Positions 36,310-48,273 of a DNA stretch of 64,000 nt are shown piece by piece. Below the pieces are notes generated by a model that saw nothing but the letters and a program-made list of their open reading frames with translations, did not search any database and had not been told where the DNA came from. How positions within the stretch are numbered: the first letter of the stretch is position 1; every line of letters starts with the position of its first letter. The DNA comes from Cucumis sativus (taxonomy: Eukaryota; Streptophyta; Magnoliopsida; Cucurbitales; Cucurbitaceae). Both the position numbers and the translations under genes were made by a program. Location of the stretch: NCBI RefSeq assembly GCF_000004075.3, contig NC_026657.2:12772001-12836000 (forward strand), read 5' to 3'.

Positions 36310-38159
36310 TTGTGAGCTATAAGAGAGAGATTGAAAGATGAGAGAGAGGGAGGAAGGGAGGAAGGGAGGAAGGGAGGGGAGAGGTGGTTGAGATATTATA
36401 GTTGGAAGAATAAGAAGGGAAGTGGTGAGAAATGGACATATATTGTGCCTTGTTATGAGTTGGCATTTGGCATTACCATATGATATTTTATTTACTCAAA
36501 TAAAAGCTTTTCCATTAAAATAATATCTTTTTTCTTTCTAAATTGATAGTAACATTTTACCACTCTCATATAATCAGCCTTGGAAAATATACCTAAATCC
36601 TCTTAAATTTAATCCTTAAATCAATATATAATAATACTTTTTCATGCTATATAATATAATAAATATGTTTGTACGAGCTTTCAAACAAATATATTTTGTG
36701 AATTTATGTTTATTATGGTCTTTGATTATTTGATTTTTTTCAAATATTGTTGGAAGAATATATCTTTAATTGTGTCAGTTGTGACTTATTTAGTCATTTT
36801 TGACATAAATTTCAACATAATTAAAAGGACAAATTTTAAGGGTATATTTTGTCATATAGTTTGACAGTTTGTAATGAGAATCATCAAAATAGTACGAAAT
36901 AAATATAGTGATAGGAAACACAACATAACTTTTCCACTTAAAACGGCGTTGTATGATTATTACGGATCTTACGAAGATTCCCCTCATGGGTTGTGTTAGT
37001 GGTAAAGGGAATATCTGTGGGCCGGGCCGGCTGCCAAATTGTCATCTCATCTTTTTGGATTTTTCTCTCTTTTTCTTTTCTTTTTCAATAAAATATTGTC
37101 TTTTAATAAATCAATCTAAAAACACAATTACATATTTTCGTTTTTATAAATTATTTAAGTTTATATTTTTATATTAATAAAAGAACAATCTTCTTTATAT
37201 CTCGCACACCACTCGTCAATGCTTTTCTTAATATAAAAAATGCGAGCAAAAGATGAAAAAAAAAAGCATATATAACTATGAAGATGAAGTAAAATGAAAA
37301 GCACAAATACAAGTGAATTAGTAATATAAACAATTTTGTACAAGTTTGAGAGTTACATAGATGTAAAAATTTGAACCACTTACCTTTTATATTTATATAT
37401 ATAAAGTAGTTGATATGTATGTGAATGTTATCAATTAAATTTTGAATGATTAAATAAAGAGTTGTAATTACAGGCATAAAGGTTAGGCACATAGCACAGC
37501 TAGGATGACTTGGAAGGTGGGACAGTTTGGAGAAACTTTGCTTTGCAACCACCAAAAAAAACAGAGATGATCTATGTAATTGTCAATGAAAAACAACCAA
37601 ACCAACAAGGGGTCTTTGACAATGCCCTCCTCTTCAATTGTCCCATTCTTCTCAACCCCCTACCCCAACCCAATTTAGGTTTGCATTATGAATTATGTAA
37701 TCAATTGAAGTGATTCAAAAACTAATGTAATTCATTGTTGATATAATTGATGTAAAAGACATCGTGGACTCTAAATTTCCTGAAGAGGAAAAGGTAGTGC
37801 CTAAAGAATGGAGGAATGAGCTATAAACCAAGTCTAAAAAAGCCCTCGGAGATTATCCCATCCAAGCCTTTCCGTTTCAACCCCATGAAATCCAAAAGAA
37901 CAAACATGTTCCTAAAGGGTTTAGAGCAATGAACTCTACAAATACATCCTAAAGACTTTTTGATAAGTGAGTGAAATCTAATTAGTACGAGTTTAACACT
38001 TTTTTTCTAAGATTTCTCAAATAATTCTCTACATAATTCAAATATGAATAGAGGTAAATTAGATATATAAAATATGAATAGAGGTAAATTCGATATATAT
38101 ATGTATAGTATTATATATGATGGTAATGGAAAATGAAAGAAGGTATATATATATATATA
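36310..38159. other. Spacer between the two remorin genes
   Basis: 1.85 kb containing the promoter and leader of the frameshifted remorin and the 3' end of the short one. A (TA)n run is at 38143-38160. Sequence at 37.74-37.97 kb is less AT-rich and looks faintly protein-coding but I could not assign it. Nothing else recognised. Confidence 0.5.
36348..36379. repeat. GGAAGGGA 8-base tandem repeat
   Basis: About four tandem copies of AGGGAGGA just upstream of the remorin start, read as a pyrimidine-rich leader on the - strand. Probably in the 5' UTR. Confidence 0.75.
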
Positions 38160-39460
38160 TTAGTCATTGCAAATGCCAAAACACTTTTTAGGAACAGTAT
38201 TGGTACATCTATGTACTTTAGCTTTCCCTTCAACCTTCAGTTTCTTAAGCTCTCTTTTAGCTTCAATGGATGCCTTCTTTGATTCAACTGCCTTATGAGT
38301 CTCTGCCTCTTTGTTTTTTACTTTCTCCATCCCTCTCAGTCTCAGTTTCACCAAATCAGCCTTTGCTTCCAAATTAATTCATTAATTAACTCCATATGTA
38401 ATTTTAAATTCAATAACTCAAAATCAAAAGAAATTATTTACATCTATCTTCTTCACTTCAGCTTCCAAAGCAGCTTTCTTTGAGTTCTTCCATGCCTCTG
38501 TGGAAGCTAACCTTCTTTCAGCTCTGCACAAACTCATTCAAACACTTCACCTCATAAACTATAAACTTTTTATTATTTTTCTGTTTCTATTTGGAAATTT
38601 TGGATTTAGTTAATTCTCCATTTGGTAAGAAACTTAAATCTGGTGAACATACGTTTTCCAATGTGCTTTCAAACAAAAGTTTTGACGTTTCAAGTGTTTT
38701 TAGATTTTTATACTACTAATTTTTTTTAATTAATTAAATATGTTATCAAATTCATTTTAATTAATTATTTAAGTTAAAATCTAATTCTACCAAAACACAT
38801 ATAATTATTGTCTTCAAAATTACAATTTGGATTTAAAAAAATCAGAATTTTAAATTAATTGAATAAATCCTAACCTTTAAACTTTTAATTTCCTGTCTAA
38901 AATAATTTGTAATAATATAAAAGATGTGGTATTCTTTTTTTTTAAAGAACTTGGAGAATAAATTTTTTTTCGTTAAATGATGTATGTATCTTATGTATGA
39001 CAGATTATAATATTTTTTATAATAGTTACCAAAGTATTAAATTTCAATCAATATTTTCACGTTTCTATGTATTCGATATCGATGTGAGAGACGAATCAAT
39101 GTTTCAATTAAAGACATGTTTATTTATTTGAAAAAATATTTATTTACTAATTTAAATTAATGTTTAAAATTTTTCAAAAATATTCATCGAAATTAATATT
39201 TTATTAATATATCCATCAAATTTTGGGTAGAATTAAGTGTTTGATATTTCATCAACATCGATATTTTAAATCTAGAAAATGACTTAAAAAATTGGTTTAG
39301 TTAATTGATGAAAGTTGAAATTATGAAAAGATAATATTAAAATTGAAAGAGAGAGAACTTACTTATTATCTGCTTTGATCTTTTCTCTATCTTCCCAAAC
39401 CTGAATTTTTATTTCGATCTTCCTTCTATCAGTTGCACTCGCCGGTGTCTCCGCTACCAT
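38160..39460 (-). CDS. Short remorin-like protein
   Basis: Exons: 39460-39363, 38523-38442, 38360-38160; 381 nt, 126 residues. It carries a diverged remorin C-terminal domain: IQVWEDREKIKADNKAERRL, EAWKNSKKAALEAEVKKID, KKASIEAKRELKKLK and the end PKKCFGIC with two cysteines that could be acylated. Its start aligns with the third exon of the neighbouring remorin, so the acidic, Pro-rich N-terminal half is absent; I found no upstream exon. The exon 3 acceptor (after GCAAAG) has a poor pyrimidine tract and was chosen because it alone keeps frame. Tandem duplicate of the gene at 34.4-36.3 kb, much more diverged. It may be a working short remorin or a decaying copy. Confidence 0.65.
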
Positions 39461-42400
39461 TTTAAACACGATAGTTATTAATTTCTAAATTTTATTTTGA
39501 ATTACATCAAATAAATAGTTTTATATATTCTTTTTTAAAAAATTATGTGTCCATGCAAGAAAATTATGTTAATAAACATGAAGAAAGTAAAAGAAAAAAC
39601 TTACACATTTTGTGAGATATAGTAAAACAACAATCCGAAAATAAAAGAATTTTGTGTTCTTTGATAAATCCAAAAAATAACAAATATATTTATGTGTTCT
39701 TTGTGTTTTGGATTTGTATTTAAACTTTTTTGCTTGCAAATATGGAAATTTTGGTATCTATTTATCTTGTAAATTATGATTAGAAGGATCCATAATATAA
39801 TAATAATTAAATGCATTATTATTATTATTATATATATGTAATAGTTTTAATACATTAATAAATGTTTTGTAGTATTTAGTTATGTTTTGCATGCTCACCT
39901 TAATCCACATTTAATTTTAAACCAGGCCGTTATGCTTTGAAATTAATTATTTGCAATGTTTACGATTTTTGTCATTTATATATAAAAAGGTTGACAATGG
40001 GTTTTTCTTATCTTAATGTTTATATTCTTTCCATTCAAATTCTTGTATCAAATTGATTCAAATTTTATCCATATATTATTCAATTCGTTCATTGTTTCTC
40101 TTTAATTAAAGGATTTTCTGAATTAACAAATAAATAAATAAACAAGTAAGATATCCAAAAATTAAACTCATTTATTGTTAATGTCTTGGAATGATTTACA
40201 TTTTTCTATAATTGTTAAATTATTTGTCAAATTTTAGAAACAAAAATAACATTTTGAAAACTATATATATATGTAACAAAAAGAAAGTTATTGCAATTTT
40301 GATTTATTATTTTTAACAAGCATGTGATTATCCGATCTTCTAAATTTTATTATCAATGCTATTACAATACTTTTTTTTTTTTTTTTATCAATTTAAAGGT
40401 TTGTTTGTAAAAGAAAAGTTTTTTATGAAACTCTTTTTCATTTAAATCATTTTCTATAAAATTTGTTTAAAATACATTATTGTTAAACATTAAAATAACT
40501 TATTTTTAAAACTAAAAACTTATATATAATATGTATTGTAAATAAACCAAAAACAATTTATTTAAATTCATAGCCAAATTCGTATAAAAACTTTAGAAAA
40601 TTACATTTTCTTAATTTTGAAATTTTTTATTTACCTTTTGAAAATATATGGGTATAAAATAGATAATGAAATTTAAGATCTTACAAGTGACATATTTAAT
40701 TATAAGCTAAAAATGAAAGGCTTATAAATTCAATTTAGATTTTCAATATTTTTGTTTATTTCAAGGAAAAGTTAAGGTGAATTAATTTGGTGCACGAACA
40801 AATAATTAATTTATAAATAGAATAATTTTAAATTTTATAGTCTATCTATGTTATTTATAATAAAATCTATATAATCGATAAACCATTTTAATATTTTATA
40901 ATCTAATTGACAACTTCTAGGATCACTAACAAACAATTTTTTTTTATCATTGTACAATGTCTGGCCTAACAAACAATCATTTTCTTGTATATTATTGTTA
41001 AGGATCAAATTACCTTCATGACCATTAATATGTCTATTTGTGATAATGTATTTTTTAATTACAGACAAACTTATTTCTTTACGTTTTATTGATAATAATA
41101 TATATATCGCATAGACAATGTATTGGTTAGATGTGATTGATACACTTTCTTTAGTCTTATCGACATGGTAATATCTATGTAGGTAATTGTAGATAAATAT
41201 ATTAAATATCATAATGGTGTAAACACAAGTTTGATGTCGTCAATAATATAGAGCATTTTGTCTTTATATTGATAAGATATACGAGTAACATATCTCAACA
41301 ATTGTTAGAAAACGACAAAAGATATATATATATAACTTTAATTTTGTTATCTTGATACAATATATAGAAGGTAGGTTTAATTGTCGCGACACCCCATGAC
41401 ACTATGTGTGACATTGTAAGGTAGAGAGGGTCTTAATTCGTGAAAAGAGCATGTCGCCTTGACACTTCGAAATTGTCATGCACATGAACGTTTGTTAGCG
41501 CTGCAATGTTGTCCCAACACTACGATGCTATATGAAATTTTATAAATACTATTTTCCACCGTCAAGTTAAAAGATACCTGATTCGAGGTGATTTGCTATT
41601 GTTTTCTCCCCTATTTTCTAATATCTTTCAATCAGTTTAAGTCCTCAAAAAACTTTTCATCATCCGACATGTGGATGAGAAGCTAAGGTACTTGTTCTAA
41701 CTTGTGTTTCTAGAAATCTCCCTTTATTTCTTTGAATTCGTAAGAGTAAACTTAGTTATATTGTAAGTTTGGTTTCAATTTCGTTATTGAATGAATCTTT
41801 GTTATATGTTCGAATGCATGAGAAATGTATGACTTTCGCTTTCAATTGGATCTTTGACTCGTGAATTTTTTTACAAGATTTAGTTAGAAGCAACAAATTA
41901 GGTTAGCTTGTTATTCTATTAGATGAGCATTGTTCTAGCCAATCTAAGATGGTACCTAATGAATGTTTAATTAGACGCTTGAAATTGGTCATTCCGCCCA
42001 AAAATCTCTTGAACTTAAATGCAATTGAAAAAATTCAGTTATCTGTTTGCTTTTTCATCTTGTTGAATTAAAACAATTAGAATTTCGACAACAATTTAGT
42101 TATCTTCTTTAACTAAAATGGTCAGATGAAAAAATGTTACAATAATTGAAAGAACAACTTTTCTAGATTGGGAGAGATTGGTATAACCCAAGCTAGGATT
42201 TCGTTAATTGAATCACATTTACAATTTTCTTTGTTGTTGCATGAGATTTTGCTTGCTTGCAATTCTAAACAACTTCCAAACCCCATTTTTGGTTACCTCA
42301 ATTAGAAAACTAGTTTGTTTGAAAAATTAGCGTGCTCCCTGAGTTCGACTTTGATAACTTATTTGACACATATTTGGACAATGAAATCCATCAGTCAATT

Positions 42401-43364
42401 ATTAATAAAATTAATACCACAATTGTTTCTCTAACTTATTTATATCGTTAATTAAATCAAAGATAGAAACTCTACCAACAACAGTTTATTCACTAAACAT
42501 CTATTTTTACTTGAAGATTAAGAGGTTTCATATATTCAAAATTTTCACTCCTATTTGTACTAAAAAAATAATAACATATCCCATAGGCATATCTCATGAA
42601 CATAAAAAAAAGAGTAAATAAATGTCATATTTACAAATACTTTATAATTGCGCTATATTTTAAACATGCATTCATGATCAACTACTTTAAAAGTGAGTGT
42701 TGAGATAATTTTACCTTTTTTTTAAAAAAAAGTAATTATTTATGTAAAGAAAAAGATGGCTATCATTTTGTTAAAAAAAAATAATGAAAAAACAAAAGTT
42801 GATATCTTTATTTGATTTTTTGAATGTATAAAAATGTAAACTTCTGTTTTCTTTTAATTTTCTTTCAATTATTTTTAGAATAGATTTAAGTTCGACATGT
42901 CGAACGGTGGGAAGTGAAGGCGAGCTGGGTGTGGAGAAACAGAAACGACAATCGACAAGTCTCGAGAGCTGCTTTGTGTTTCAGTTCATGTTACCTTGCC
43001 CTAGCAATCAAGTGGCATCTCTTCTCCTCCTCCACTCTCTCTTCCATTCAATCTGAAGAAGGAACTTTCATCTTGTTTTCAAGCGTTCTCTACAAAATCG
43101 TAAAACCCCAGATAAGTTTTCATTTCAACTTCAGATTTTCCGATGTTACATAGAAATTCAAAGTGCACATTCCTTCTCAAATGAAAATCTTCTGTTGGGA
43201 TTCGTAACCTATTGCAAGATTCGGGGTGTTCATGGTAAATGGGTGCCTCCCAATTTGGGGATACAAACGCTTCGGCGATTTCCCACTTGCCTATTTTTGC
43301 TCTGTTATTCGATTACTTGTTTTGTATAAGTTTTGTGAGTCTTTAGCGATAATGGGTGTCAATC
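39461..43364. other. Spacer 39.5-43.4 kb
   Basis: 3.9 kb, strongly AT-rich at 39.5-41.3 kb with ATT and TA runs. The part at about 41.38-42.48 kb is an LTR-like fossil listed separately. From about 42.9 kb composition shifts and probably belongs to the promoter and 5' UTR of the PPR gene. No other gene seen. Confidence 0.5.
41380..42480 (+). mobile_element. LTR-retrotransposon fossil, probably Ty3/Gypsy-type LTR
   Basis: The right-hand part resembles, from memory, the end of long terminal repeats of large plant Gypsy elements, including a CTCCCTGAGTTCGAC phrase typical of them. No gag or pol region is present. Edges are approximate and no flanking duplication was identified. An old, incomplete copy. 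Confidence 0.35.
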
Positions 43365-44795
43365 ATGAACTCTTTATCGCTTGTGAGTTCGCGGATAGTC
43401 TGCAGATTATTTTCAACTTCTTTTATTGTGCGTCGAACAATTTGGAATCGGAACTTCTGCAGTGACGATCGGTTTCAATTTTTTGTGGAACCCTTTAGTT
43501 ACTTGGCTGATGGGAACTCAGATTCTTTTGAGACTGATAGTCGTAGATGGGATGATTTTTCATTTAGAAGGAGTTTTCTAAAGGATGCGAAAATTGATGC
43601 TGAGAAAGTTATTGAAATTCTTAAACAGGATGGCCCTGGATTTGACACATTTTTGGCTTTAGATGAACTTCAATTAAAGGTCTCAGGGGTGCTTGTTGGA
43701 GAAGTTCTGAAGGGGATTTTGAAAAGTAAAAGTGTTCTAAACAAAACTCAGTGTGCAAAATTGGGGTACAAGTTTTTCATATGGAGCGGTAGGATTGAGA
43801 ATTATAGACACACTGTGAATTCATATCATATAATCATGAAAATATTTGCCGAGTGTGAGGAGTTCAAGGCTATGTGGAGGGTACTAGACGAGATGACTGA
43901 GAAAGGGTACCCTGTTACTGCAAGGACATTTATGATATTGATATGTACTTGTGGTGAGGCAGGCTTGGCTAAGAGAGTTGTTGAGAGGTTTATCAAATCA
44001 AAAACATTCAATTTCAGGCCGTATAAACATTCTTACAATGCCATTCTTCATGGACTAGTTATTGTAAAACAGTACAAGTTGATTGGATGGGTGTATGATC
44101 AAATGCTGCTTGATGATCATAGCCCAGACATTCTTACATATAATGTTTTATTGTTTTCAAGCTGCAAATTGGGGAAATTGGATCAGTTTCACAGATTGCT
44201 TGATGAAATGGCCAGGAAAGGGTTTTCCCCTGATTTTCATACTTATAACATTCTTCTTTATGTTCTTGGCAAAGGAGACAAACCCCTTGCAGCTCTAAAT
44301 CTTTTGAACCACATGAGGGAAGTGGGCTTTGGTCCCAACGTTCTTCACTTCACAACGCTTATAAATGGACTTAGTCGGGCTGGAAATTTGGATGCTTGCA
44401 AATATTTTTTTGATGAACTAGGAAACAATGGTTGCATTCCTGATGTTGTTTGCTACACTGTGATGATCACAAGCTTTACAGAGGCTGGGCAGCACGAGAA
44501 AGCTAGGGCATTTTTTGATGAGATGATAATGAAGGGCCAGCTTCCTAATGTGTTTACGTACAACTCCATGATTCGTGGTTTTTGTATGGTGGGTAAGTTC
44601 AAGGAAGCTTACTCTATGCTCTCTGAAATGGAATCCCGAGGTTGCAGACCAAATTTTCTTGTATATAGTACCCTTGTAAGTTATTTGCGAAATGCAGGCA
44701 AGCTTGGCGAGGCTCACAAAGTTATAAAGCAAATGGTTGAGAATGGGCAATATGCCCATTTAATGACAAAATTCAAGGGATATAGGAGATGCTAG
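43365..44795 (+). CDS. P-class pentatricopeptide repeat protein
   Basis: RNA-binding protein by family, likely mitochondrial: the N-terminus MNSLSLVSSRIVCRLF is hydroxylated, basic and free of acidic residues. Single exon, 476 residues; the start was set at the first ATG of the frame. After a non-repeat region with DGPGFDTFLALDEL come about eight 35-residue P motifs, for example HSYNAILHGLVIVKQYK, LTYNVLLFSSCKLGKLD, HTYNILLYVLGKGDKP, VCYTVMITSFTEAGQHEKA and FTYNSMIRGFCMVGKFKEA. All repeats are P type, the class linked to RNA stability, splicing or translation rather than editing. It ends shortly after the last repeat, with no E or DYW region. No defect seen. Confidence 0.9.
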   Translation: MNSLSLVSSRIVCRLFSTSFIVRRTIWNRNFCSDDRFQFFVEPFSYLADGNSDSFETDSRRWDDFSFRRSFLKDAKIDAEKVIEILKQDGPGFDTFLALDELQLKVSGVLVGEVLKGILKSKSVLNKTQCAKLGYKFFIWSGRIENYRHTVNSYHIIMKIFAECEEFKAMWRVLDEMTEKGYPVTARTFMILICTCGEAGLAKRVVERFIKSKTFNFRPYKHSYNAILHGLVIVKQYKLIGWVYDQMLLDDHSPDILTYNVLLFSSCKLGKLDQFHRLLDEMARKGFSPDFHTYNILLYVLGKGDKPLAALNLLNHMREVGFGPNVLHFTTLINGLSRAGNLDACKYFFDELGNNGCIPDVVCYTVMITSFTEAGQHEKARAFFDEMIMKGQLPNVFTYNSMIRGFCMVGKFKEAYSMLSEMESRGCRPNFLVYSTLVSYLRNAGKLGEAHKVIKQMVENGQYAHLMTKFKGYRRC

Positions 44796-46020
44796 ATCAT
44801 TAGGATGACTCTTTGTAATTCGAGATTATTGATTAGTAACCAAATGAGAGATTCAAGAGGCTGATTTCCAGTCTCCTGATACTAAAATTATCATCCAGAT
44901 GATACAAGGATGTAGCGGCAACGATTATTCCATAGTGAAACTTAGTCTCTGTCTTGTTAACTTTGTGGATTCTTTTCTGTTCCTGAAGTTCTTCCCTCCT
45001 TTATCGTTTTAGGCTTAAAATAAAATGTTTCAAGTTGATTCTTTTACAAACACGAGATTTGGACTGAATGGAAACGTTGATGCTTGTTAATCATGTAACA
45101 TGTCTACGACTTAAATGGAGGAATGAACTTAATCTAACTAATAGTTTTAGGGTTGAATTGAGACGTACAATAGCTTGAGGCACAGTTCAAATATTAGTGG
45201 CATAGTCTCTCTTTTATGACTTTTTGTCTGTCTTTATAAAATGCGCATATCTACTTATGAAACTGGCTGATTCTCATCAGCATCAAAATGGCAATCCTTA
45301 TGCTCTTTTTCTATTTATTCTTTGTGAATGTTGAAAATGAAGTTTTATATAGCTTTTATGGTTGTAAACAGAAGATGGAACACTGTGTTTTTTGGTGCTG
45401 CTGCTTTAGTATTCCAGTGTATAATCTCTAAAGCTTGAATACTCAGACCAACTGAAACCATTTTCCCGTCACAGTAAGCACAGCTCATCATCTATCCCTT
45501 AGGTCAGAGATTTGGATCTTCATATCCCCACTTGATGTACAAGAAAACAATCTCCAGTTCTGACCATTTTCTTCACCAATGCTACTACAATGGATCCCCG
45601 TTGATCAAAATGCCACCTGCTTTTTTCTACTTTGATTAGTCATCAGCCATTGTTAGAACCTGCCATCTGATACAAAAATTATACACATCATCTTTAAGCC
45701 TTGATTCATGCTATTGCTAATTTATTCTCTATGATCTATAGCTTTATAGTTCCCTTAAAAAGTTCTATAAATCTGTATATTTGTGCTTTGTGCAACTTCT
45801 TCTTTTTTCTCACCCCTTGAATTTGACCGTAGATTGCCTACTTTCAAAATGGCTTCATATATATTTTAACTCTGATATTTCCAAATTTTTAGCTCCTAAG
45901 TTCTGAATTTGTATGTACCTTTGACAATTTGGATCTCATGTTTCAAGTCTTAAGATCTATACTTTGAACTGCCACCAACTTCTTAGGTTCTAAAATGTTA
46001 AATTATAATTCTTAAATTAA

Positions 46021-46146
46021 TTAATAGTCATTAACACTAAACATGAAAAAGTTTATTGAAAAATCGATGTTGAAATTGTAAATTTTGAAACCTAACTCGA
46101 GACAAAATTGAAATTAAACTTAAAATTTAGTGTTAATGACTATTAA
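46021..46146. repeat. Perfect 21-base inverted repeat
   Basis: 46021-46041 is the exact reverse complement of 46126-46146, with 84 bases between. Flanking sequence on both sides is also weakly similar in inverted orientation, which suggests the core of a degraded non-coding transposon about 300 bases long. It could fold as a long hairpin. Confidence 0.75.
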
Positions 46147-46639
46147 GATTACAACATTTTGATACGGAGACTCTAAGAACTAAATTTGAAATTTGAAAAT
46201 TAAATCAGCAAGGAAACTTATAAACCAAAACTTTTGTGTTTTTTTTTTCCAAAATAAATTAATTGAAAAGATATATTTCTTTGTATTGTTGTCATTATCG
46301 AACTTAACTTTGTTTCAATTATTAATGCAATAACTATTAAGGTGATGAAAGTTTTCTCAATAAATTATATAATTAAGATTCCTGTTTAATAAGATTGAAT
46401 TATTAATTAAAGTTCCAAACTCTCTCTTAAAATTAATTGAAGAATTAGTTCACAAAAACCCAATGTATTGACATTACAACTTCACTTTAATTCTCACAAT
46501 TAATTTGTAATTAACTATACTACATCAACAATTAATTTCAACCCATTCTCTCCCAATTAGAATTAGATGTGGTTTACAATTATGTTCTCAAAATACAAAA
46601 CAAAACAAAAAAGTTTTTTCAACTCTCCCAATAAACAGT

Positions 46640-46960
46640 ACATAAGCTTTTTAATAATTGTATCTAAAATTTAACATGTGATTGAAGTTTACCATTTACA
46701 GCTATTCAATTAAATTTATGAACATTTTTAAAATAACAAAATAAATTAAAACATTTACGAGTTATAGTAAAATTTTAGATTCTATCAAAAAGTATATTAA
46801 TGTTATTGATATCTATCCATGTCTAGTATTAATAGAATATGAACATTTTCATATATCAGCTACAAGTTTTTAATAAATTGACCGGTGATTAAAGTTTATA
46901 ATTTTTTTAATTAAATTTTATGAAAATTGCAACACTAAGATAATTTACAATTGAGTTATT
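46640..46960. repeat. Dispersed AT-rich repeat (TAGATTCTATC type)
   Basis: Shares order and wording with 54500-54740: AAAATAAATTAAAA, then AAAATTTTAGATTCTATC, then a TATTGATATCTAT block and a tail of TATTAATA. From memory, a repeat very common in cucurbit genomes. No coding potential. Confidence 0.5.
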
Positions 46961-48273
46961 TTTAGAATCTTTTTAAATGATCAAGTTCGAATGAGATTTT
47001 AATATGAGTTTTATTCTAGTACATAGAAAATAAGGATCATCATTTTTTGAAAAAGAAAAGAAAATTAATATTTAATTATTCAAAAGTATATCACAAGCAA
47101 ACAGACATCTCACCAAAACAAGAAAATCTTAAATTTAAATTTATAATTCACAAACACAACACTTTTTAACACATATAACGATTTTTTAAAAATTAGAAAA
47201 ATTTGACAAATTATTTAAACTCCATATAACAAAATGATTGAGAGAAAAAAAAATTACAATTGATTTTTCTATGAATAAATATTATTCTATTTTTTTACAA
47301 TTTTTCTATAAAACTAATTCTAAACATTATATTCCTCTTTAAATTCAAATAAATCATCCTTGGTTAGGTAACGGGGAAAGAAAATGAACTTCTCAAGCAA
47401 GTTCCCCGGCTAATAAGTCATTGACTTTTTTTTATATATGTTTAGTTAATGAATACATAGAGACAAACTTGTGTTTTAATTGATAACGATAGGAAATAAA
47501 TAGATATCGAAAAGGTATCATATGGCAATTTATTTTTTTTAATATGTGTGGGAAAATGGAGTTTGGATATAGGTGTAACCTATGCTACAAAAGTACTATT
47601 TTATACATCAAAATTCAATCTTCGAGATGAAATTAAACTAAATTAAACTAATGTTTAATCACAAATTAGTCATTGTGGTAAAATAGAGGATAGTTTTTGT
47701 TTAGCAATATACAAATTTTTAGAGTTACTATTCCCAAAGAACGATGGAATCATCAAGATATTGTTATTTCTGTGAAAAAATTATTAAAATATTGATATGG
47801 ATATAAAAGATTACAAAAAGAAATAAATTTAAAATAGTTAGTAAACATTTTATTATTTTCAAAGAAGTGAATGTATCCACTATTTATATTATATTTTTTT
47901 GTTAGTGACAATTTGATTTTGTATAGATTTTTGTCCCATTATAATAAAAGTATGGATCACCTAAATTTAATACCTATGATTATTAGACACGTCTAGGAGA
48001 GTAAATATATGTAAAGTTGTAATTTTGAGAATGGAAAAGGGTATTTATCATTATTATATATATGATTTACATCAAAGTTCTTAATTCAATATATGATTTA
48101 CATCCCACCTCATCGAACCCCACATTCTCTAATCTCGCATCTAAAAAATTCAAAATTACAGTCTCTGACCTCTCCGGACGACGGTGGCGGCGATGGTGGT
48201 GGGTCTGTAAAGCCAGAATGTGGGGAATGAAGAATGAGTGAGTGAAGTACGAAAGAGTTAAAGATATTTTAAA

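Larger units (their letters stand above)
44796..48273. other. Spacer 44.8-48.3 kb
   Basis: 3.5 kb. The first kilobase is less AT-rich and may be 3' UTR or an old transcribed region of the PPR gene. It contains a hairpin-forming inverted repeat (46021-46146) and a GATAGA-type dispersed repeat (46640-46960). No gene seen. Confidence 0.5.

Noticed and set aside
37740-37970. Faintly coding-like stretch between the remorins
   Set aside because: Short, interrupted, no recognisable family on either strand; not enough to name it as a gene or element.
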